A program made the translations under genes and the position numbers. A DNA stretch of 64,000 nt from Ruminococcus flavefaciens. GTDB lineage: Bacteria > Bacillota > Clostridia > Oscillospirales > Ruminococcaceae. The stretch covers positions 90,632 to 154,631 of the forward strand of contig NZ_FPIP01000006.1 of the NCBI RefSeq assembly GCF_900119075.1, read 5' to 3'. Each line of letters opens with the position of its first letter. Positions within the stretch are counted from its first letter, which is position 1. The notes under the pieces are model-generated. The model was not told the DNA's origin. It ran no database searches and was given only the letters and a program-made list of their open reading frames with translations. Shown here in pieces: positions 57,900 through 64,000 of the stretch.

Positions 57900-58631
57900 A
57901 TGAAACGAGCAGTTAAAGCATTATTCATCGCAGTATATTTTGCAGTACTTATTTATATTTTTGTCGGTATGGCATTGTCAGGGTACGTTGATTTTGACCA
58001 TATGAATATTTACTTCGGAGAAGTGCCCGAGGGTACTGCTTTTGCGGATATACTCCTGAAGGACAGCAGTGATGAGCTCCGTCTTGATCTTGATATTAAT
58101 ACTAATTTCAACTATTGTGCGCTGGTTGGGCTGATACCTGACTTTGATATCGGCGAAAACAGCGAAATTGTAAGGTATAACGAGGACGATTATCGAAGCT
58201 TAATGTTCAATCATACTGATTATGGCTCTGTTTATCTGGAGGGGCTTGAGATCGCCCGAGGGGAAAATGACGATTATATGTGTTTCGGCGGTTATACTCA
58301 GCCAATATTAAAACACTTTCGTCACATAAAGGTCGCATACTGCGATAAGGACGGCAATATCCTCGGTATCACCAAGGAGATCAAGGTGAAAAAAACGCCG
58401 CTGAATGATGTTACATATGAAATAAAAGCAGACGGTGATGAACTCAGATGCAGATTTTTTAAGGCTCCGAAGTATTATCTGCTTGCACTTGTTCTTTGGG
58501 CAGCGGTACTCTTCGCAGTGTGCGCGGCTGTAATAATTATTAAAGAAAAAATTGCAGAAAGACAGTCCGCAAAAATGAGGATCCCAATACAGTCGGGAGA
58601 GGCTGATAATGAAAGTAAAAAACAGGATTAA
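57900..58631 (+). CDS. Membrane-anchored paralogue pair, copy 1
   Basis: 243 residues, one N-terminal helix (FIAVYFAVLIYIFVGMAL) and one C-terminal helix (YYLLALVLWAAVLFAVCAAVIII) flanking an extracytoplasmic domain with FGEVPEGTAFADILLKD and HFRHIKVAYCDKDGNILG. The same sequences recur in the next gene. The family appears in Ruminococcus-type genomes as tandem copies; the role is unknown. GGAGG sits just before the ATG. Confidence 0.78.
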   Translation: MKRAVKALFIAVYFAVLIYIFVGMALSGYVDFDHMNIYFGEVPEGTAFADILLKDSSDELRLDLDINTNFNYCALVGLIPDFDIGENSEIVRYNEDDYRSLMFNHTDYGSVYLEGLEIARGENDDYMCFGGYTQPILKHFRHIKVAYCDKDGNILGITKEIKVKKTPLNDVTYEIKADGDELRCRFFKAPKYYLLALVLWAAVLFAVCAAVIIIKEKIAERQSAKMRIPIQSGEADNESKKQD

Positions 58632-59322
58632 AAGGACGGCAAAAGCTCTTATTGCGGTATATTTTGCGGTGTTCATGTGCGTTTTCGGCGGAACTGCCGC
58701 CTTTGCATGGGATGTTGATACATCTCATCTGGATATAAGCTTCGGGGAAGTTCCCGAGGGTACTGCTTTTGCAGATATACTGGTAAAAGGAAACTGGGAA
58801 GAGAACAATATGGATTTCAATGTGTATAATGGTTCGGTTCTCAGAGTTGACAGCAGCTGTGAGCTTGCAAAATATGACGAGGACGGCTATACAAGCCTGT
58901 TTCTGAAGCATAAGAGCATTACATTGGAACAAGTCGATCTTTCGCCCCAGTCGAAAAACAAGCACATGGAGTTTGCAGTGGAAGTGGGCACTGAAAAACT
59001 GTTCAACCATTACCGTCACATAAAGATAGCCTACTGCGATAAGGACGGAAATATCCTCGGTACTACCAATGAAGTCAAGGTGAAAAAGGTAACATGGGGT
59101 ATGCCTGCCTATACCATAAAGGCAAACGGCAGCAGTCTGACCTGCGATGTGAATCAGGGACCTGCCTATTTTATGATAGTGCTTGTGCCTGTGATGTTTA
59201 TAGCTCTTGCGTTAATTATAATCGTATTGGTCATCACAGCAAGGCTTAGCAAAAAGTTAAGGCTTAAAAAGAGCATAAAACGCATACAGTCGGGAGAAGT
59301 TGATAATGAACGAAAAGAATAG
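58609..59322 (+). CDS. Membrane-anchored paralogue pair, copy 2
   Basis: 237 residues, the same plan: N-terminal helix or signal (LIAVYFAVFMCVFGGTAAFA), domain with FGEVPEGTAFADILVKG and HYRHIKIAYCDKDGNILG, and C-terminal helix (FMIVLVPVMFIALALIIIVL). It overlaps copy 1 by 23 bases. The junction sequence ACAGTCGGGAGA before its ATG recurs before the miaA ATG, showing that the duplication included the 3' end and the downstream ribosome site. Confidence 0.78.
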   Translation: MKVKNRIKRTAKALIAVYFAVFMCVFGGTAAFAWDVDTSHLDISFGEVPEGTAFADILVKGNWEENNMDFNVYNGSVLRVDSSCELAKYDEDGYTSLFLKHKSITLEQVDLSPQSKNKHMEFAVEVGTEKLFNHYRHIKIAYCDKDGNILGTTNEVKVKKVTWGMPAYTIKANGSSLTCDVNQGPAYFMIVLVPVMFIALALIIIVLVITARLSKKLRLKKSIKRIQSGEVDNERKE

Positions 59323-60253
59323 CAAGCCCTTTGTGCTTGCAGTTGTCGGTCCGACGGCGTCGGGCAAGACATGGCTGGGCGTTGAGCTTGCGAAGATATA
59401 CGGCGGAGAGGTGATCTCCGCCGATTCCATGCAGATATACAAGGGCATGGATATAGCTTCTGCAAAGCCCACAGAAGCCGAAAAGCAGGGAATACCGCAT
59501 CATCTCATGGGTATCCTCGACAGGGACGTGAGCTTCAGCGCCGCAGACTATGTACAGCTTGCAAACGAGAAGATACAGGAAGTGCTCTCCCGCGGAAAGC
59601 TCCCCATAATAGTGGGCGGAACGGGGCTTTATGTGGATTCTCTCCTTGAAAATGTGAAGTTCTCCGAGGGCGGCAGCGACGAGGCTTACCGCGAGGAGCT
59701 CTATGCCTTTGCCCGTGAAAACGGCAACGAGGCGCTCCACGCCCGTCTTGCGGAGATAGACTCCGAAGCCGCAGAGGGCATACACCCCAATAATCTGGTG
59801 AGAGTAGTCCGCGCTCTTGAGGTTTGTCATGTTACAGGAAGAAGATTCAGCGACCTCAAGCGCGAGAGCAAATTGGTGGGAAGTCCGTATAATTCCCTGA
59901 TTATCGGGCTGAATTACGAGGACAGGCAGACTTTATACGACCGAATAGACCTGCGCGTGGACGAAATGGTCAAAGCAGGTCTTATCGAAGAAGCCCGTCA
60001 GCTCTGGCAGGAGAGCGGCATGAAGACCGCCGCCAATGCTATCGGCTATAAGGAGCTTATCCCATATTTCGAGGGAAAGGCGGAGCTTTCCGACTGTATC
60101 GCCATAATCAAGCAGGAAACGCGGCGTTATGCCAAGCGTCAACTGACGTGGTTTCGGAAAAACGGGCGTATAGAATGGCTTTTTTTGGACAGATTTAATA
60201 AAAATGAAGAAATATTAGAAAAATGCAAAAAAACTATAGCAAATTATTTTTAA
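59306..60253 (+). CDS. miaA: tRNA dimethylallyltransferase
   Basis: 315 residues from the ATG at 59306, inside the end of the preceding gene. It adds dimethylallyl to A37 of tRNAs reading U-initial codons, the substrate of MiaB. Motifs: VVGPTASGKTWLGVELAK (P-loop), ISADSMQIYKGMDI, GTGLYVDSLL, and ETRRYAKRQLTWFRKN. The length is normal. Confidence 0.96.
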   Translation: MNEKNSKPFVLAVVGPTASGKTWLGVELAKIYGGEVISADSMQIYKGMDIASAKPTEAEKQGIPHHLMGILDRDVSFSAADYVQLANEKIQEVLSRGKLPIIVGGTGLYVDSLLENVKFSEGGSDEAYREELYAFARENGNEALHARLAEIDSEAAEGIHPNNLVRVVRALEVCHVTGRRFSDLKRESKLVGSPYNSLIIGLNYEDRQTLYDRIDLRVDEMVKAGLIEEARQLWQESGMKTAANAIGYKELIPYFEGKAELSDCIAIIKQETRRYAKRQLTWFRKNGRIEWLFLDRFNKNEEILEKCKKTIANYF

Positions 60254-60256
60254 ATG

Positions 60257-60265
60257 TGCTATAAT
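60257..60265 (+). promoter_or_regulatory. Extended -10 promoter for hfq
   Basis: TGC-TATAAT four bases after the miaA stop, an extended -10 element with a weak -35 (TAGCAA at 17 bp). It gives hfq its own promoter and a leader of about 85 bases. Confidence 0.55.
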
Positions 60266-60357
60266 GAACTGTGTGTATTTCTGTGTACTGTATTTGGAAA
60301 AACATTTTACTCACAAAAATACGCAGGCAAACAAATATACCAGATAGGAGAATGTGT

Positions 60358-60597
60358 ATGAACAAAACAATCAATTTGCAGGATGTATTTCTTAACCAGT
60401 GCAGAAAAGACAAGATAATGGTTACAATTATCCTGACCAACGGCTTCCAGTTCAAGGGAATGGTAAGAGGTTTCGACAGCTACGTTGCTATCTTCGACTG
60501 CGACGGCAAGCAGCAGCTTGTTTACAAGCACGCTATTTCCACTATTATCCCCGCAAGAGCAGTTTCTATCCTCGACGCTTCGGAAAAGAACGACTAA
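60358..60597 (+). CDS. hfq: RNA chaperone Hfq
   Basis: 79 residues from the ATG at 60358 (TAGGAG upstream). Sm1 motif: [23 protein letters not shown] region; Sm2 motif: [14 protein letters not shown]. Hfq binds U-rich ends of small RNAs and A-rich mRNA. It follows miaA, as in most bacteria. Its presence makes base-pairing regulators, such as the candidate at 17782, plausible. Confidence 0.96.
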   Translation: MNKTINLQDVFLNQCRKDKIMVTIILTNGFQFKGMVRGFDSYVAIFDCDGKQQLVYKHAISTIIPARAVSILDASEKND

Positions 60598-60608
60598 GGG
60601 TGATCTGA

Positions 60609-61889
60609 ATGAGATTTGCCAAGTCGGATGGCAGCTTCATGGTCAAGGCGCTTAGAAACGTCGTCCTTGTGCTGCTTCTGATAGTTTTTGTCAGCATAGT
60701 TTATAACTTCCGCAACAGAGAGAGCAATACAGTCTCGGCTCTTATGGCGACCTCGGTTTCCTCAAAGGAATACAAGGGCGTATTTATAAGAGATGAAGAG
60801 ATAATCCTCTACAGCGGAAACGGTGTGCTCAGCTATAATGTGTCCGACGGCGGAAAGGTCGGTAACGGCAGCGTTATCGCAGAAGCCTATCCCTCCGACG
60901 AGCAGCTCAGCATAAAGCACCAGAAGGCTGTGCTCAGCAAGGAACTGAATATCCTTGAAAAGATACAGAATCCGGGTACTCTGGAATCTGCCCAGCCTGC
61001 CAGCATCTCCGAGAATATCGATGAGAGCTACAGGAGCTTTATCTACTACAGGGATATGGGGGATTACGAAAGCCTTGACACAGTGAAGGACAATCTTCTC
61101 ATACAGCTCAGTACTTATCAGATAATGACAGATGAGGCACAGGGCTTCGACCAGAAGATATCCGATATAAAGTCAGAGATCGCCAAGCTCGACGCAAAGA
61201 CGCTCTCCTCCAGCGAGACCATAAAAGCACAGAGATCCGCTTATTTTGCCAGCTATATCGACGGCTATGAGGAGGAGCTCAGCAGCAAGACGCTGGACAA
61301 GCTCACCTGCGACGAGGTAGAGAGCATCACTGACAGAAAGTCAACAGCGCCAAATGTCGTCGGAAAGCTTATCGACGGCTACGGCTGGTATCTTGCCGTC
61401 GTTGCTGACAACTCCAAGAAGGAGTACGAGATCGGCAAGGATGTCATGCTGAAGTTTGATTCCTCCGCCGAGACTTACCCTGCTGTTATCTATGATATCC
61501 GCGATGAAAAGCCCGACAGGAGCCTTATCATCATTTCGTGCAGCAAGTTCAATTACGAGCTTGTCCAGCACAGAGCCGAGATAGTCGAGGTGATCTCCCT
61601 TATCGACAAAAATGAGCAGTGCGAGGGACTTAAGGTTCCCCGTGAGGCTATACGCTTTGCCGATATCAAGGAGACCTATACCGACGAAAACGGCAATGAA
61701 AAGGAAAAGACGATAAAAAGCAAGGGCGTTTATATCCGTAAGGGCGAGCAGGTGCTCTTCAAGAAGATAGATGTAAGATTTGAGGGAAATGATTACGTCC
61801 TCTCAAAGGTACATCCCGAAAGCGAGTATTTGCAGCTTTACGATGATATTATGTTAGAGGGAGTCGATAAAGATGACGAAAAAGAATGA
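60609..61889 (+). CDS. HlyD-like membrane fusion/adaptor protein
   Basis: 426 residues with one N-terminal helix (VVLVLLLIVFVSIVYNF), a lipoyl-like beta segment (YSGNGVLSYNVSDGGKVGNGSVIAEAYPS), a helical region with coiled-coil character (about 115-215), and a beta-rich C-terminal domain. This is the layout of HlyD-type adaptors, but no partner exporter is nearby. In Clostridia this gene type regularly precedes yggS-sepF, which suggests an envelope or division role (inference). Confidence 0.82.
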   Translation: MRFAKSDGSFMVKALRNVVLVLLLIVFVSIVYNFRNRESNTVSALMATSVSSKEYKGVFIRDEEIILYSGNGVLSYNVSDGGKVGNGSVIAEAYPSDEQLSIKHQKAVLSKELNILEKIQNPGTLESAQPASISENIDESYRSFIYYRDMGDYESLDTVKDNLLIQLSTYQIMTDEAQGFDQKISDIKSEIAKLDAKTLSSSETIKAQRSAYFASYIDGYEEELSSKTLDKLTCDEVESITDRKSTAPNVVGKLIDGYGWYLAVVADNSKKEYEIGKDVMLKFDSSAETYPAVIYDIRDEKPDRSLIIISCSKFNYELVQHRAEIVEVISLIDKNEQCEGLKVPREAIRFADIKETYTDENGNEKEKTIKSKGVYIRKGEQVLFKKIDVRFEGNDYVLSKVHPESEYLQLYDDIMLEGVDKDDEKE

Positions 61890-62568
61890 TCTCGCTTATA
61901 TCGACGAGAACCTGCGCATAATAAGAGAGAGGTGCGCCGAAGCAAAGGACAGGTACCGAAGCTCCGACGATAATATCCGCATAATGGCGGTCACAAAGAC
62001 CGTTGCTCCCGAGGCGATAAATCACGCCGTAGAGCTTGGGATAGACCTTCTCGGAGAAAACAGAGTGCAGGAGTACCTTTCAAAGGCAGATTTTTATGAC
62101 AAGTCCGCCGAGGTACAGTTTATTGGACATTTACAGACCAACAAGGTCAAATATATCATAAATTCCGTAAGCATGATACAGTCCGTTGACAGCCTTAAGC
62201 TGGGACAGGAGATAAGCCGCCTCGCCGTTAAGAACGGCAGGGTAATGGATATCCTCTGCGAGGTCAACATCGGCGGAGAGGATTCCAAGAGCGGTATCGC
62301 TCCCGACGGACTTGACGAGCTTATGGACGGGCTCTCGGAGCTCGAAGGCATACGTATAAGAGGACTTATGACTATCCCGCCGCCCTCGGACAGCGATATC
62401 TTCCTCGGCAGAATGAAGGAGCTCTACGATAAGGTCTCCTCGGAGCGAAAGGGAATGGATACGCTCTCTATGGGAATGACTCACGATTACGCAGAAGCCA
62501 TAAAGTACGGCTCGACACTGGTGCGTATCGGAACAGGTCTTTTCGGCGCAAGAGACTATTCAAAGTAA
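61873..62568 (+). CDS. yggS: PLP-homeostasis protein YggS/PROSC
   Basis: 231 residues. It binds pyridoxal phosphate through the Lys in MAVTKTVAP. Other motifs: LGENRVQEYLSK, FIGHLQTNKVKYI, SVDSLKLGQEI, GLMTIPPPS and LSMGMTHDYAEAIKYGSTLVRIGTGLFG. It overlaps the adaptor gene by 17 bases and lies upstream of sepF, the common Firmicutes order. Confidence 0.96.
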   Translation: MTKKNDLAYIDENLRIIRERCAEAKDRYRSSDDNIRIMAVTKTVAPEAINHAVELGIDLLGENRVQEYLSKADFYDKSAEVQFIGHLQTNKVKYIINSVSMIQSVDSLKLGQEISRLAVKNGRVMDILCEVNIGGEDSKSGIAPDGLDELMDGLSELEGIRIRGLMTIPPPSDSDIFLGRMKELYDKVSSERKGMDTLSMGMTHDYAEAIKYGSTLVRIGTGLFGARDYSK

Positions 62569-62663
62569 CTCGCAGCGGAATGCTGAGATCAACACGGGAT
62601 ACTCCGCATTGATCCTGTGAAGAGAAATATAAAAAACAAATAATGCGGAGAAGGAGTATTAAG

Positions 62664-63143
62664 ATGAAACTTTTTGACGGTATTAAGGATTTTTTCTTTG
62701 CTGCAGATGATGATGATTTTGAAGCTGATGTTCCCGTTCGTCACGAGCGTGAGCGCGGCGGTTTCCAGCCTTCCGACCAGGAAGACGCTCCCGTGAATGA
62801 GGGTGCACCAAACGGTCTTGGCGGCGGCGGCAGAAGAAACAAGGTCGTTAATATACAGACTACAGCACAGTTACAGGTAGTGCTTGTAAAGCCATCTGCT
62901 TTCACAGACGCTAAGCAGATAGCTGACCACCTCATTGCTAAGAAAACAGTAGTTCTCAACCTCGAGACAGCTTCTCCCGAGAACAAGAGAAGAATTATCG
63001 ACTTCCTCGTTGGCGTTGCTTATGCAAACGGCGGAAGCCTCAAGCCCGTAGCTAATCTTACCTACATCATTACTCCTTATAATGTAGGATTCATCGGCGA
63101 GGACTTAGTCGGCGAGCTGGAGAATAACGGCGTATTCATCTGA
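62664..63143 (+). CDS. sepF: Cell division protein SepF
   Basis: 159 residues from the ATG at 62664 (AAGGAG upstream). An N-terminal amphipathic membrane-binding segment (MKLFDGIKDFFFAADDD) leads through a flexible linker to the SepF core, with LVKPSAFTDAKQIADHLIAKKTVVLNLE and FLVGVAYANGG. SepF anchors and bundles FtsZ. Its stop shares a base with the ylmH start. Confidence 0.95.
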   Translation: MKLFDGIKDFFFAADDDDFEADVPVRHERERGGFQPSDQEDAPVNEGAPNGLGGGGRRNKVVNIQTTAQLQVVLVKPSAFTDAKQIADHLIAKKTVVLNLETASPENKRRIIDFLVGVAYANGGSLKPVANLTYIITPYNVGFIGEDLVGELENNGVFI

Positions 63144-63901
63144 TGAACGAGCCGTCGGATAAGCTTTTTACCGCAAGGCTTGCGGATATGACAGCTCTGT
63201 GCGAAAGAAACGGCGCGGCGGTGTTCTCGTCTTTTTTTGACGAGAGACAGTGCGTTGAAGCCGAGGCTTGGTGCAAAGGTCATACAGGCGGGCTCAGGTA
63301 TCGGCTCTGGGGCGGATACGATGACGCAAGACGGAAAATGCTTGCGGTCTATCCCGATTACTGCGAGGACTATGTGGAGGGGGAGTACCCCTTTGTGTGC
63401 CTGACCTTCACTTACCGAAGCGAGGACAAGCTCACCCACAGGGACTTTCTCGGCAGCTTTATGGGCTTGCAGCTCAAACGTGAGATAATCGGGGATATAG
63501 TTGTCTCCGAGGGTGTCACTCAGGCGTTTGTCACTGAGGTTGCTGCAAGGAGCATAACCTCTTCTATATCAAAGATAGGCAGAGTCGGCGTGAAAATTGC
63601 CGATGACAAGCCCTTTGAACTGGAAAATGCTCAGAAGTTCCAGACTATCAGCGGTACGGTGGCTTCTCTGCGCCTTGACTGCGTGGTGGGACTTGCCGCT
63701 CATTTAAGCCGTGAAAAAGCGGCGGCGCTTATCCGTTCAGATAAGGCAGAGGTCAATCATCTGCCTGTTTCATCTGTCTCCTACGAACTCAGGGGCGGAG
63801 ATGTATTGTCAATTAGGGGAATTGGAAGATTTGTGCTTTCAGATATAAACGGCTCTACTAAAAAGGGACGCATACACATTGATCTTAAAAAATATATTTA
63901 G
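63143..63901 (+). CDS. ylmH: S4-domain RNA-binding protein YlmH
   Basis: 252 residues. The N-terminal part has FFDERQCVEAEAWC and the central FLGSFMGLQLKREIIGDIVV typical of YlmH; the S4 domain (about 180-252) has LRLDCVVGLAAHLSREKAAALI. YlmH associates with ribosomes in Bacillus and is always near sepF and divIVA. Confidence 0.94.
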   Translation: MNEPSDKLFTARLADMTALCERNGAAVFSSFFDERQCVEAEAWCKGHTGGLRYRLWGGYDDARRKMLAVYPDYCEDYVEGEYPFVCLTFTYRSEDKLTHRDFLGSFMGLQLKREIIGDIVVSEGVTQAFVTEVAARSITSSISKIGRVGVKIADDKPFELENAQKFQTISGTVASLRLDCVVGLAAHLSREKAAALIRSDKAEVNHLPVSSVSYELRGGDVLSIRGIGRFVLSDINGSTKKGRIHIDLKKYI

Positions 63902-63912
63902 AGGTGAATGAA

Positions 63913-64000
63913 ATGATAACTTCAAAGGACGTCAGAAATAAGAGATTTGAAAAGGCAGCTTTCGGCTACAAGCAGGAGGAGATCGACGAATTCCTCTCAC
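63913..64000 (+). CDS. divIVA: DivIVA-family protein, 5' part only
   Basis: The first 29 codons, cut by the window edge: MITSKDVRNKRFEKAAFGYK followed by QEEIDEFLS. The pattern I-T-x-x-D-V-x-N-K-x-F-x-x-A-x-x-G-Y-x-x-x-E-(V/I)-D-x-F-L is the DivIVA/GpsB membrane-binding start. GAGGTG precedes the ATG. It recruits division and polar-growth proteins to curved membrane. Confidence 0.92.
   Translation, partial: MITSKDVRNKRFEKAAFGYKQEEIDEFLS

Noticed and set aside
1..64000. tRNA or rRNA genes
   Set aside because: No cloverleaf with a GGTTCGAATCC-type arm or conserved rRNA sequence was seen on either strand.

Overview
The window looks like chromosome of an anaerobic, cellulosome-forming Ruminococcus (Clostridia, Oscillospiraceae). 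The evidence is a secreted family 48 glycoside hydrolase with a Thr-rich linker and dockerin, a dockerin-bearing transglutaminase, a free-standing dockerin-repeat protein, a 1177-residue pyruvate:ferredoxin oxidoreductase, indolepyruvate:ferredoxin oxidoreductase with an aryl-CoA ligase, and Firmicutes gene orders (stp-prkC-rsgA-thiN-spoVM, miaB-ricA-mutS-mutL-miaA-hfq, yggS-sepF-ylmH-divIVA). SpoVAC, SpoIIID and a 27-codon SpoVM show a sporulation ancestry.

Layout. 1-5 kb: iorA (cut at the left edge), two small hypothetical genes, iorB, paaK, a small gene and a double-ACT sensor; together a plausible reversible route between aryl acetates and aromatic amino acids. 5-10 kb: a zinc-ribbon protein, a CmpB-like membrane protein, malQ and glgP for maltodextrin and glycogen turnover. 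10-13.6 kb: accessory membrane proteins, a decayed paralogue, then an XRE-regulated module with three tandem membrane paralogues. 13.9-17.4 kb: nifJ on the minus strand, with copies of one dispersed repeat on both sides and a likely small RNA divergently upstream. 18-24 kb: spoVAC, spoIIID and a Gld-type ABC operon. 24.6-27.2 kb: the GH48 dockerin enzyme with its own strong promoter. 27.3-41.1 kb: a long housekeeping run, yicC-remA-gmk-rpoZ-priA-def-fmt-Zn peptidase-rsmB-rlmN-stp-prkC-rsgA-thiN-spoVM, with most genes touching or overlapping. 41.1-48 kb (minus): a repeat-motif membrane protein, transglutaminase-dockerin, purA, a diguanylate cyclase-like protein and a metallo-beta-lactamase lipoprotein. 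48-64 kb: dockerin-only protein, miaB, a RicA-like protein, mutS, mutL, paralogous membrane proteins, miaA, hfq, an HlyD-like protein, yggS, sepF, ylmH and the start of divIVA.

Non-coding DNA is unusually rich in small repeats. There are short palindromes beginning GTAGGG whose arms differ from copy to copy while staying complementary; heptamer arrays that start at stop codons; composite foldback elements; and a 362-bp MITE-like element with 37-bp terminal inverted repeats. The most promising novelties are the candidate small RNA at 17782-17902, the XRE and triplicated membrane-protein module with three operator-like palindromes, the family of structure-conserving palindromes, and the APVLDD-repeat membrane protein. 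All calls are made by reading the sequence; no database search or folding program was run.
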